A stretch of 35,262 nucleotides of DNA from a virus: positions 1-35,262 of IMG/VR virus record IMGVR_UViG_3300037337_000041; one strand, written 5' to 3'. Each line of letters begins with the position of its first letter. The stretch's first letter is position 1. Below, piece after piece: positions 7,101 to 13,687 of this stretch. The translations under genes and the position numbers were made by a program. The notes under the pieces were generated by a model. That model made no database searches. It saw only the letters and a program-made list of their open reading frames with translations, and was not told where the DNA came from.

Positions 7101-9444
7101 GCGATCCGGTAACGCCAGTCACGACGCCCTGAATAGCCAGTTTGAGCACTGTCGTCTTGAACAGGTTGCGGATGCCGTCCCAAAAGCTCTTGAAAAAGCC
7201 TTTGCCGGATTCAAACGCGCGGTAAAGGCTGTCGGTCAGGCCGGTGTAGACGCTATCTGAGAACTTTTTCCACTCGGCGGTGGCTTTTTTGGCCTCTTCC
7301 GCTGCTGTCTCGCGTGCCCCACCGTCTTTTTGCGCCGTGGCCAGGTCGCGCATGGCCTGAACCTTTGCCATGGTGGCGTCAAACTGTTGCACGTCGAGAT
7401 TGCGGTCAAGCTCTTTGATGGCCAGGCCTTCCAGCGTCGATGCCTTGTCCAGTTCGCGTTGGGCGGTCAGGGCGGCAATGGCTTCTTTGGACAGGCCAAT
7501 GCTGGCCGTCTGGTCTAGCTGCTTATTGATCTGCTCTTGCAGGCTGGCCGTGTCTTTGATGGTGGCGTCAAGCGATTGCTGGCGCTGCTTGTTGGCGTCT
7601 TCCGTTGCCTTGAGTCGGGCCACATCAATGATGCGAAGCGCCTCGCCCTGCAACAATTCTTCCAAGCCTTTGCCCAGAAGCGCGGCTTTAGCTTCCGTCA
7701 GCTTAAGCGTGCCATTGCGGACGTCCTCCAGCACCTTCGCTGCAACTTTTTGCCCAGCAGTCAGCTTGTCGCCCTGCTCTATTTCAAGCTTGACGGCTGC
7801 GACACGCTCGTTTATGCCCTTCATCACGGCGATAAATGGGTCTACCGGACCTTTGGCCCCGTCTGACTCCTTATATTTATCGCGGATGCCCGCAAGCCGA
7901 ACATTCAGGTCCACCTGTGTCAGCAGGCCCGCATTGACCAGCGCTTGACCTTCGGTGGTTGCCTTCAGAAGCTCTTTTTCGCGCTTCTCAGACTTTGTGG
8001 CGAACTCCGCACCCTGCTTGGTAAAGTCGATGTATTGCTTCGTAATTGCGGCCTGCTGGGCCTGCCCTTCAACCGTGCGTTTAATGACGCGCTCCGATTC
8101 AGTCAGCAGCGAAAGCTCCTGCTTTTTCTGTTCGAGCAGTTTCGTCTGGAAGTCAACCGCCTGTGCGCTGGGCAGGTTGCCAGAAGCAATTAGCGCCTCG
8201 GTGTTACCGATTTCTTTGCGCTTGGTGTCGATCCTGTCCTGGTTCGTCGGGGCACGGCCCACGTTCATCGCGGCATCCGCAGCGCCCGAAATCGCATTTT
8301 TGACGGCTTTCCATGCACCCTCTATATAGCCAACATTCGCAACGATCTGCCCGGTCCGGGCGGCGAGGGTGTCGGCAAATGTCGTCTGTGCCAGATTGGC
8401 GGCTTCCGTGGCGCGGCCCTGGTCTTCCAGCGCCTTGATTTGCTTGTAAACGGAAACCGTCAGGTAGTTGATCTGCTCATTGAGCTTGACGCTGGCTTCT
8501 ACCGGCGCTTTACCCAGCTCGGCGAACTGCTTGACGGTTTCAGAAACGGCTGTGCCTGTGGCTTTTTCGAATTGCACGGCGGCTTGAGAAAAGCGTTGCA
8601 GATTGTCGGCCCCGACTTTGCCGCTGGCCGCAAACTCAGTCAGCGCCGCTGCCGCCGCCCCCTGTGTGCCGGTGACTTTGCTGATGGCTTGTGCGAAGCC
8701 CTGCAGCTGCCCGGCTGTCGCGCCGCTGGCGTTGCCCGACAGAATCAGGGCTTTGCTGAACTCCGTGGCCTCCTGCGAGCCTTTGAAGTAAGCCAGGCCC
8801 AACGCACCCGCCGCCGCCGCTGCTACGGTGAAGGGGTTGATCAGGCCCACCACGTAGCCGCCCAGCGCCTGAGCTGCGTTGCCTACGCCGCCAAACATGT
8901 CCTTGAGTTGGCCACCCTGCTGCAGCAAAACGGTCAGTGGCTTTTGCCCGCCCTGCAAACTCACCACGATGTCGGTGAACTGTGCGGGTACGCCGCGCAG
9001 GGCGTTGGCCGTCTGCGCTGCGGAGATGCCAATTTTGTTCAATGAGCCGGATGCCGCTGCGCCTGCGTTGGCGGAAGCTGCCGAAAGCGCCAATTGCGCC
9101 TGCTCGGCTTTTTTAAGCTCGTCAATGTAGCCGCTGAACTTGCTCAGGTCCAAGCCCTTGTCATTGATTTTGAACTCAAGCTTTTCGCTGGCGGTCTTGC
9201 CCAGCAGGTTCAGGTCTTGCGTTGTCCGCTTGATGCTGTCGCGGATGCGAGACTCCGAGCGCGTCAAATTCTCTGCGCCCTTGGCCGCGCCGTCGCCGAT
9301 CTTGTCAACCGCTGCCCCGGCCTTGCCTGCTGCGCCCGCGACATCGGTGGCCATGCGCTCGGCTTTGTCACCAATGCGGTCAAACCCGGCTTCGGCGTTT
9401 TCCGTGCTGACAACGACGGCGGCGGTAATGTTGAGATCGGCCAT
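4132..9444 (-). CDS. Tail length tape measure protein
   Basis: A 1770-aa protein that sets tail length and is threaded through the tube. The TMP_2-like region (about residues 130-400, with LRGVPAQFTDIVVSLQGG and QQGGQLKDMFGG) is typical of lambda gpH-type proteins; hydrophobic stretches around residue 200 and residues 780-800 (FFKSFWDGIRNLFKTTVLKL) follow. The tail end has a degenerate tandem repeat (YTPVRDGGTYDYTRIRDGGTF) and the motif IVGENGPELE common at tape measure C-termini. At about 0.15 nm per residue the tail would be near 265 nm. No clear ribosome site precedes its ATG; a hairpin lies just upstream. Confidence 0.95.
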   Translation of the reverse strand: MADLNITAAVVVSTENAEAGFDRIGDKAERMATDVAGAAGKAGAAVDKIGDGAAKGAENLTRSESRIRDSIKRTTQDLNLLGKTASEKLEFKINDKGLDLSKFSGYIDELKKAEQAQLALSAASANAGAAASGSLNKIGISAAQTANALRGVPAQFTDIVVSLQGGQKPLTVLLQQGGQLKDMFGGVGNAAQALGGYVVGLINPFTVAAAAAGALGLAYFKGSQEATEFSKALILSGNASGATAGQLQGFAQAISKVTGTQGAAAAALTEFAASGKVGADNLQRFSQAAVQFEKATGTAVSETVKQFAELGKAPVEASVKLNEQINYLTVSVYKQIKALEDQGRATEAANLAQTTFADTLAARTGQIVANVGYIEGAWKAVKNAISGAADAAMNVGRAPTNQDRIDTKRKEIGNTEALIASGNLPSAQAVDFQTKLLEQKKQELSLLTESERVIKRTVEGQAQQAAITKQYIDFTKQGAEFATKSEKREKELLKATTEGQALVNAGLLTQVDLNVRLAGIRDKYKESDGAKGPVDPFIAVMKGINERVAAVKLEIEQGDKLTAGQKVAAKVLEDVRNGTLKLTEAKAALLGKGLEELLQGEALRIIDVARLKATEDANKQRQQSLDATIKDTASLQEQINKQLDQTASIGLSKEAIAALTAQRELDKASTLEGLAIKELDRNLDVQQFDATMAKVQAMRDLATAQKDGGARETAAEEAKKATAEWKKFSDSVYTGLTDSLYRAFESGKGFFKSFWDGIRNLFKTTVLKLAIQGVVTGVTGSLGFSGPANAAGGGSSAGGFDFSSITNPMASLSNAFTKFAGSSTGQSLGLSNSSAIAGNNPSAFAPAGTQLTSTGSAMGTALGVVGDTLAGYAMGSMARSLISDGYSAGKGMDTFQKVGIAVGSAIGGPLVGAAIGAGAGVFNRLFGRKLDDTGIQGTFGGMRGFEGNSFEKLKGGFFRSDKTNTSALAEDTRAALGDAFGLIRVQVGTFATALGLDAERINGFTSTISLSLKGLDPKAAEAKIQEALANAGNQLASSFDTGGFAKAGETSLATLERLATSLGSVNAALGLLDKQLLTVSLAGGDAASKLADAFGGLDKMAASSKAFFDAFYSEAEQIAKAQSSISATLAEIGLAVPLNKGAFRDLALSMDLTTDAGRKAYATLLTIAPQFAQVADAVAEQSKKIVANLLAGYAEGADIDFAKLTSSLAGASLDVFAETVSAVFTRIGKRVSSVLDGLASERQAVAGARLQIDAPRTLSRDEIARRVAAVTLNAPGNAGATLAQGALSQADAQVLVKKSALAQAQAMQPSSAGFDAAIVAMNSTNATAKAALANVANYRTMEGGKFNSFVDYGYGLNSNPGRFGPSNSGENNAVRAVQAEIASRAPREAAQRTYDLQSAAYTIGLLESARRISLAQADLGEAVNSQSAAVTQARAAQLAYVASLQDFAIEAGRAVGKLSKLREETVKYFEAQRELASVMTTSASNLRAAIQQTRFGQLDSAQALVERQRQFAGNYSMALSTTGAEQAGYADKLASALPELSVALMDVSGNRTEWVVATARLLAQSETIAAQLAASAPKDYAAESLLLLDSIDAAINAIEANAQSAERIISDAVSAGSEKTAGGLRAVIAAITGQPIPDFSNIDYTPVRDGGTYDYTRIRDGGTFDDTILTHQGIRGFANGGMFGGGLRIVGENGPELEATGPSRIFNASQTRNMLSGDGSAEVVTELRALRRDNANMRAELQAIAQHTSKTTRILDRVSQGGDSLKTAAA

Positions 9445-9457
9445 GCGGGTCCAATAG

Positions 9458-9479
9458 AAAAGCCGCCTCTGGGGCGGCT
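9458..9479 (-). terminator. Terminator-like hairpin between chaperone T and tape measure
   Basis: Arms 9461-9467 and 9473-9479 (AGCCGCC / GGCGGCT) form a 7-bp stem with a 5-base loop, followed on the minus strand by TTTT (counting the last stem base). It sits in the 36-base gap before the tape measure start, so it may attenuate transcription or limit translation of that gene. Confidence 0.6.
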
Positions 9480-9480
9480 G

Positions 9481-9798
9481 TTAGTCTTTTTTGCGGTTCA
9501 TGGCTTCAAGCGCCGCGAATTCCATCACCTGGATGTCCGCAACAAACTGATCGAAGTCTTCGTCGTTTAAGCGCTTGCGGTCGAGCAGTACAAACAGGAC
9601 GTTGTAGTCCAGCCCGGTTGGGCCGACGCCGCCCACGCGCCACTGGGTTTGCAGGCGGTGAAACACCTCAAACGCGGGCCAGTTCTCCGGCCACACTTCG
9701 ATGCACTGGTCATCGGAGCGAGCCGCGAGCGCCGCCAGGAACGCATTGGCTGGCCTGGCTTCTTCTCTTTCGTAGATTGCCGCGCCAGCCTGTCTCAG
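9481..9798 (-). CDS. Frameshift-extension (T-like) part of the tail assembly chaperone, DUF1799-like
   Basis: This -1 frame is open from the slippery site at 9804-9798 to the stop at 9481, adding 105 residues to the 128-aa protein for a 233-aa fusion. The C-terminal part (VWPENWPAFEVFHRLQTQW...YNVLFVLLDRKRL) resembles DUF1799, the small protein normally found between tail chaperone and tape measure. A stand-alone start is only a GTG at 9696 with no clear ribosome site, so expression by frameshift is more likely. In lambda the equivalent gpGT holds the tape measure and recruits tail tube subunits. Confidence 0.85.
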   Translation of the reverse strand: MRQAGAAIYEREEARPANAFLAALAARSDDQCIEVWPENWPAFEVFHRLQTQWRVGGVGPTGLDYNVLFVLLDRKRLNDEDFDQFVADIQVMEFAALEAMNRKKD

Positions 9799-10181
9799 TT
9801 TCCCAGGCGGCCTTCGGTGCAGGCCAAGTTGTAGGCGGTCATCAGCGCCACAGCAGCGCCGGGCAGTTCGTCGGCGAGCTGCTGCAGGTTTTGGCGGTTC
9901 AGCTCTTGGTCTTCAACATCCCAGCCAGCGAGCGCCAAGGTCAGGTGGTCGGCGTTCTTGTCTTTCGTCTTGGCGAAGATGACTTCGAAATCCGGCTTTT
10001 CGTCGGCTTTGGGCGTGTCGCCTGCGTCAGCAAACACCTGATTCAGGAACTGGCCGAACTGCGTGCGGGTGCGGTAGTGAAACGTCGCTTGGATGACGCC
10101 TTCGCTTCCGTCCGGCATCGGGAACTTGACCGCGCAGGGTTTGAATGTTTTTGGGGTGTTGCCCAGCTTGATTTTTGACAT
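9795..10181 (-). CDS. Tail assembly chaperone (G-like)
   Basis: A 128-aa protein beginning MSKIKLGNTPKTFK and containing VKFPMPDGSEGVIQATFHYRTRTQFGQFLNQ, the general form of siphophage tail assembly chaperones encoded just before DUF1799 and the tape measure. It should coat the tape measure until tube assembly starts. The unshifted product ends GRLGN; a share of ribosomes should shift at the last two codons to give the 233-aa fusion. Family named from resemblance and gene order. Confidence 0.85.
   Translation of the reverse strand: MSKIKLGNTPKTFKPCAVKFPMPDGSEGVIQATFHYRTRTQFGQFLNQVFADAGDTPKADEKPDFEVIFAKTKDKNADHLTLALAGWDVEDQELNRQNLQQLADELPGAAVALMTAYNLACTEGRLGN
9798..9804 (-). promoter_or_regulatory. 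Programmed -1 ribosomal frameshift site GGGAAAC
   Basis: On the minus strand the last sense codons of the chaperone read CTG GGA AAC TGA. G-GGA-AAC is a perfect X-XXY-YYZ heptamer, one codon before the stop. Slipping back one base opens the 105-codon T-like frame; I checked every codon between the site and the DUF1799-like region and found no stop. Lambda uses GGGAAAG at the equivalent place. Confidence 0.85.
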
Positions 10182-10194
10182 GATGTACTTTCTG

Positions 10195-10243
10195 TTCGCA
10201 AGGGTGAATAAATGCCCGTGTGCACCCGCGCCGCCCTTGCGAA
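10195..10243. repeat. 10-bp inverted repeat between tail tube and chaperone genes
   Basis: TTCGCAAGGG (10195-10204) and CCCTTGCGAA (10234-10243) are perfect inverse copies separated by 29 bases. It lies in the 107-base gap between the tail tube stop and chaperone start, partly in the chaperone leader. No T-run follows, so mRNA folding, processing or translational control is more likely than termination. Confidence 0.6.
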
Positions 10244-10288
10244 GAGCGAACGCGGATGCACCGGTGCGGGGGTGGCTTTCGCCGGATT

Positions 10289-10930
10289 TCAGTAGCTGAT
10301 TGAACGGCCCAAAACAGTCATCGCGGCTTGCACGGTGTTGACCGAATTTACATTCAATTGCGGAAGCTCGGACACGCTCAAGAACCCGAAACCGTAGGTC
10401 ACAGCGCCGCCAGAAATCACCTGCTTAAACGCCACCTTGGACAAATTGCGCGAAATTTGCAGCATGGTGATGTAGGCCGGAAGCGACGGGTCATGCGCCA
10501 GCGACAGCGTGATGGACGTGGCGTTAAAACCAGTCGGCACACGGATGGCGTTGCGCTTGGACAACAGCTGAACATCGGTAAACCGGGCGTCGCCGCCTGA
10601 GCCGCTGATGGTCAGCACCTGCGGGATGGCTTGGAACGCGCTCAGCTTTTGCGCTGTGCCCGCACCACTGCCCGCCGGGAAAAACCCGGTGTTGCTGGTG
10701 TCCAGGCCGCGAATGGCAAACGTGTCAACCGTCAGGACGGTAATGAGGTAAACCGAATCGGTGGCGTCTTCAAAGCCTGATGTCAGCAGAATTTCGTCGC
10801 CAGTCGTGTAGCCGTGGGCTACGCTGGTGGCAACCGCCGGGTTGGCGTTGGTGATGGCCGTGACGGTTCGGGCAGCAGCAAACGTCTGCGTGAATAATTG
10901 CGCTGAGCCTTCGGGGAAAAATAAAGCCAT
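10289..10930 (-). CDS. Major tail tube protein
   Basis: A 213-aa protein starting MALFFPEGSAQLF at 10930, with GAAAGGG ribosome site just upstream. The frame stays open upstream to 11263, but that part runs through hairpins and into the next gene and is not protein-like. The sequence is beta-rich (VAHGYTTGDEILLTSGFED, TFAIRGLDTSNTGFFPAG, GGDARFTDVQLLSKRNAIRVPTGF), as in siphophage tail tube (phage_tail_3-like) subunits. Position between the tail terminator and chaperone supports this. The subunit forms the hexameric rings of the non-contractile tube. Confidence 0.85.
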   Translation of the reverse strand: MALFFPEGSAQLFTQTFAAARTVTAITNANPAVATSVAHGYTTGDEILLTSGFEDATDSVYLITVLTVDTFAIRGLDTSNTGFFPAGSGAGTAQKLSAFQAIPQVLTISGSGGDARFTDVQLLSKRNAIRVPTGFNATSITLSLAHDPSLPAYITMLQISRNLSKVAFKQVISGGAVTYGFGFLSVSELPQLNVNSVNTVQAAMTVLGRSISY

Positions 10931-10970
10931 GGTTGGCCCTTTCAGTGGAATTTGCCCGCAAAGGGCGTAG

Positions 10971-11107
10971 AAAAACCCGCTGCCATTGCTGAAAGCGGGG
11001 TGCTGTAAAACCCTTGCGGGTACAAAAAAGCCGCTGTTTAGGCGGCTTGTGTTGTTGGGGTGGCTTTCGCTGGCTGTAAAAAAAGCCCGCCGGTTTAAGG
11101 GCGGGCT
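10971..11107 (-). terminator. Tandem array of four terminator-like hairpins
   Basis: Four stems, each preceded on the plus strand by an A-run and so followed by T's on the minus strand: 10976-10981/10994-10999, 11010-11013/11018-11021, 11028-11034/11042-11048, and 11084-11091/11100-11107. The last two are strongest (7-8 bp, runs of six and seven A). They fill the gap between the Bro-N gene stop (11130) and the tail tube start (10930). Such a stack would block most unmodified transcription. Confidence 0.65.
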
Positions 11108-11129
11108 GGCTCGCTTCCGACAAGCAAAA

Positions 11130-11651
11130 TCAAAACGGGAGAAGCACTTGCGCGCGCTCTGCGGCCATGACGACGCGCTGCTGCATGGGGGTTTTCTTGT
11201 CCTGCCAGCGGCGCAAACCTTTGCCGCAGATGCTGGCGACCGCGCGCTCGCTGGTGTATTCAAGCCACGCTTGGTTGAACGCCTGTTGCCAGCCCTTGCC
11301 CTCTTGCATGTGGGCGTCCAGCACGTTCAAGGCCCAAGCGCGGAAGTTTTTGGCGGCGTCGGTTCGGGCAAACATGCCCAGCAGGTGACAGCCGCGCAAA
11401 CTGAAAATCCGAACGTCCTGCATTCCGCCTGGGGTTTGCATCCGAACCAGGGCGGTCATATCGGACCGGAACTCATCGGCGTGGCGGCTGTACAGCTTGC
11501 GGACACGGGCCTCAATCAAGGGGGTGTCACTTTGGGTACCCCCTTTGTCTTTTGCGTAGAGGGCGCGCGCCACTTCTGCCAGCGTCAGGTGCGGCTCTCC
11601 GCTGTGCTGGATGACGTTGAACTTAGTGCTTCGGAATTCGAGCTTTTGCAT
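11130..11651 (-). CDS. Bro-N / P22 Ant-like DNA-binding regulator (moron)
   Basis: A 173-aa protein from the ATG at 11651 (AAAAAGG ribosome site). It follows the Bro-N pattern: FNVIQHSGEPHLTLAEVARALYAKD, then VRKLYSRHADEFRSDMTALVRMQTPGGMQDVRIFSLRGCHLLGMFARTDAAKNFRAWALNVLD. These domains occur in phage antirepressors and DNA-binding proteins. Here the gene sits between the tail terminator and tail tube genes, where no structural role is expected, with hairpins on both sides. That is the usual look of a moron with its own expression. What it controls is unknown; superinfection or host gene control are options. Confidence 0.85.
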   Translation of the reverse strand: MQKLEFRSTKFNVIQHSGEPHLTLAEVARALYAKDKGGTQSDTPLIEARVRKLYSRHADEFRSDMTALVRMQTPGGMQDVRIFSLRGCHLLGMFARTDAAKNFRAWALNVLDAHMQEGKGWQQAFNQAWLEYTSERAVASICGKGLRRWQDKKTPMQQRVVMAAERAQVLLPF

Positions 11652-11676
11652 GGGTTTGCCTTTTTGAGTCGGAAAT

Positions 11677-11702
11677 GAAAAAGCCGCCTCAGTGGGCGGC
11701 TT
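11677..11702 (-). terminator. Terminator-like hairpin upstream of the Bro-N gene
   Basis: Arms 11681-11688 and 11695-11702 (AAGCCGCC / GGCGGCTT), 8-bp stem, 6-base loop; the minus-strand stem ends in T's and runs into C. It lies between the DUF3168 stop and the Bro-N start and could separate the two transcripts. Confidence 0.6.
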
Positions 11703-11724
11703 GCGGGTTGACGGTCTTGCGCCG

Positions 11725-12078
11725 TTATCTGGTTGCGTAAATCTCGAATCTTTGGACGCAACCGTATAGCTGCACGTCGTCCTCGTACACGCTAATCGGC
11801 TCACCCTGCGGCGTGCCAATAAAAGCGGTGGTGGCGCGGATGGCGGCTTCTATGTCTCGAATCAGCAGCAGGGCGGCAAACCGGGTGGTGGCGTAGCAGG
11901 ACACCTGCATCAGCGTGTGGCGGTGGCTGGCGGCGGTGTTGTCGAGGAAGCCAAGCGATTCGCCGCCCAGGCCTTGCCATGTGACAAAAGGCCGTGCCGT
12001 GCCGCTGGGGGCGACGTCCGGGAAGGTGCGCGGGCACTTCGCCAAAAGCAGCGCCTGTAAAGCCGACTCCATGCTCAT
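11725..12078 (-). CDS. Tail completion/terminator protein, DUF3168
   Basis: A 117-aa protein with the DUF3168 pattern: short N-terminal helix (SALQALLLAKCPRTFPDVAP), then PFVTWQGLGGESLGFLDNTAASHRHTLMQVSCYA and a helical region AALLLIRDIEAAIR. DUF3168 proteins cap the tail tube or join it to the neck in HK97-like siphophages. Its start overlaps the stop of the upstream HK97 gp10-like gene as ATGA (12078-12075). Confidence 0.85.
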   Translation of the reverse strand: MSMESALQALLLAKCPRTFPDVAPSGTARPFVTWQGLGGESLGFLDNTAASHRHTLMQVSCYATTRFAALLLIRDIEAAIRATTAFIGTPQGEPISVYEDDVQLYGCVQRFEIYATR

Positions 12079-12509
12079 GATTTGTTCACCTCATCAATGA
12101 AACTGGCCTTGATCGCTTCTTTGACTGCTGCGCGGGTTTCAACGACTGAGCGGGCAATGAAGGACTTCGCGCCGCGCCGACTGTTGCCGTACTCAGCGAC
12201 AAAACCATAAGGCGCTTTTGTCTTGTTCCAGCTCACCTCGTAGGTGCTGATGTCCTTGAAGCTCTTGTTCTTGGAAAACACCTGATAAACGCTGTCCCGC
12301 AGGTTGCCGGGCTGGTACGGGCCGTATTTCTGGCCGCGAATGTAGAAATAGTGCGCCTTGTCCGACACGGGAGCGTTGATGCGGGCGCGCTCATAGATGA
12401 TCTGAACGCCTGCTTGCGCTGCAGGCCGGGTGGCCGCGTGCAGTTTGTCCGCTGCGGCAGTCAGCTGTTCTTTGAACGCCGACAAATTCATGCTGATACG
12501 CATGGCCAT
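12075..12509 (-). CDS. HK97 gp10-like neck/tail completion protein
   Basis: A 144-aa protein: N-terminal helix MNLSAFKEQLTAAADKLHAATRPAAQAGVQIIYERARINAPVSDKAH, a loop with GNLRDSVYQVFSK, and APYGFVAEYGNSRRGAKSFIARS near the end. This helix, small loop and GxxP/FIRP-like end pattern is the HK97-gp10-like family, which completes the head-tail interface. Order (connector, head closure, gp10, DUF3168) is the normal one. Several in-frame ATG codons (residues 1, 3, 7) leave the exact start uncertain by a few codons. Confidence 0.85.
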   Translation of the reverse strand: MAMRISMNLSAFKEQLTAAADKLHAATRPAAQAGVQIIYERARINAPVSDKAHYFYIRGQKYGPYQPGNLRDSVYQVFSKNKSFKDISTYEVSWNKTKAPYGFVAEYGNSRRGAKSFIARSVVETRAAVKEAIKASFIDEVNKS

Positions 12510-12830
12510 TTACGCCACCACCTCGGTAGCCAAATCCACGAACACGCGCCCGCCGATGTCCGGCATGACGGCGGTGATGGCATAAACCACACCACCATGC
12601 GCCACGCGCATTCCGGCTGTGATGTCGCTGCGGTACCGCGCCCTAATAGACGCCTGCACGGTGCTGGTCACAGCCCCTGACTTGATGGTTTCCATGCCCG
12701 ACTTCATCCGGATGTTGGCCCAAAAGCTGGCAACGTCTACCCATCCCGGCACAGGCTGGCCGATTTCGTCCACTGTGTTGCTTGGTGCCTGTAGAACGCA
12801 GCGGCTATTCAGGTCGCCTGCTTGCATCAC
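12510..12830 (-). CDS. Head-tail joining / head closure protein
   Basis: A 106-aa protein with the Phage_H_T_join pattern: MQAGDLNSRCVLQAP at the start, GWVDVASFWANIRMKSGMET in the middle and RVAHGGVVYAITAVMPD near the end. It seals the connector after packaging and accepts the tail. It overlaps the upstream connector gene by 4 bases and is followed directly by the gp10-like gene. Confidence 0.88.
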   Translation of the reverse strand: MMQAGDLNSRCVLQAPSNTVDEIGQPVPGWVDVASFWANIRMKSGMETIKSGAVTSTVQASIRARYRSDITAGMRVAHGGVVYAITAVMPDIGGRVFVDLATEVVA

Positions 12831-13402
12831 ATGGCCCGAATCTTGTAGACGTCCAGCATCTGATCAGCAAAGCCCTGTGTGACGGCTGGCCTGTCGGCAC
12901 TGCGCTCACGCATGGCGTACATGTCACCCACGGCCAGTAATATCCAGTGCCGCATCGGTGCCGGGACGCTGGCACCAGTCTCCCCATATCCGGCGGTGTA
13001 CTGCACCTCAACGGCGTTGATACGTTCTTGCGTCGGCGGCCAGGCCTTGTTGACGCCCGGCACGATATAGCCGACTTCGCTGTTGGCGTTGTCCACCAGG
13101 TAGTCAGCTGGGTCCAGTGTGCGTTGCACGCCATCCGGGTCAATGAATCGCACGCTGGCCACGCCGATCAGCGGCGGGCGGGTTAGCTCGATGGCGTCCG
13201 GGAAGCCGTCCAGCGTCAGCGTCCAGCCGCTCGTCATCAATGTCCGCTGGGTGATGTCGCTGCAGGCCGCGTGGGCCGCACTGATGATTGCGCTGATATA
13301 GGCATCGTTGGCCGGGTCCGCCAGGTCTTCGCGCAAGTGCTGCTTGGCCTCGGCCAGCGTCACCGGGTCAGCGGCTGGCGGTGTGGTGCGTTTGAGGCCC
13401 AT
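12827..13402 (-). CDS. Head-tail connector (gp6/gp15-like adaptor)
   Basis: A 191-aa protein. It opens with PVTLAEAKQHLREDLADPANDAYISAIISAAHAACSDITQRTL, the classic start of Phage_connect_1 / HK97 gp6-like adaptors, followed by a beta region (IELTRPPLIGVASVRFIDPDG, YLVDNANSEVGYIVP) and a C-terminal helix. It forms a ring under the portal. Gene order and length both fit the family. Confidence 0.9.
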   Translation of the reverse strand: MGLKRTTPPAADPVTLAEAKQHLREDLADPANDAYISAIISAAHAACSDITQRTLMTSGWTLTLDGFPDAIELTRPPLIGVASVRFIDPDGVQRTLDPADYLVDNANSEVGYIVPGVNKAWPPTQERINAVEVQYTAGYGETGASVPAPMRHWILLAVGDMYAMRERSADRPAVTQGFADQMLDVYKIRAM

Positions 13403-13415
13403 GATTTACGGCTAC

Positions 13416-13616
13416 TTATTGAGCCAGCAGTGATTCAGCGTAGGCGACGGCAGCCGGGTCGGTGTCCACCTGGCCCGACTTCTCGGCATCGGCTACCTGC
13501 TCGGCTGGCAGTGTTACCACGTCATTGGGTTGGCCGTAATGTCCGGCCACCAGCACGCGGGCTTTGGTGATCTGCGGGGTGTCGTCAATTTGCGGGGTGG
13601 GTGTTTTTGTTGCCAT
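13416..13616 (-). CDS. Small head-associated protein, unknown
   Basis: A 66-aa protein from the ATG at 13616, preceded by AAGGAG; the longer open frame to 13757 crosses a hairpin and the capsid gene end and is rejected. The protein has a Thr/Pro-rich start, then KARVLVAGHYGQPNDVVTLPAEQVADAEKSGQVDTDPAAVAYA. Small genes of this type directly after the capsid gene are common in related phages and may be capsid-associated, but I do not recognise a defined family. Confidence 0.75.
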   Translation of the reverse strand: MATKTPTPQIDDTPQITKARVLVAGHYGQPNDVVTLPAEQVADAEKSGQVDTDPAAVAYAESLLAQ

Positions 13617-13640
13617 GTGTGTGCTCCTTAAATCGCAATG

Positions 13641-13674
13641 AAAAAGCCGCCCGGCTGTGATGCGGGGCGGCTTT
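13641..13674 (-). terminator. Strong hairpin downstream of the capsid gene
   Basis: Arms 13643-13652 and 13665-13674 pair over 10 bp (stem with GCCGCCC / GGGCGGC), loop of 12, and the minus strand continues into T's (plus-strand A's 13641-13645). Being just after the capsid stop, it could lower expression of downstream genes relative to capsid protein. Confidence 0.65.
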
Positions 13675-13687
13675 GGCGTGGGACTGC

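Noticed and set aside
10931-11263. Upstream extension of the tail tube frame to 11263
   Set aside because: It runs through four hairpins and into the Bro-N gene, and its composition is not protein-like; a good ribosome site precedes the ATG at 10930.
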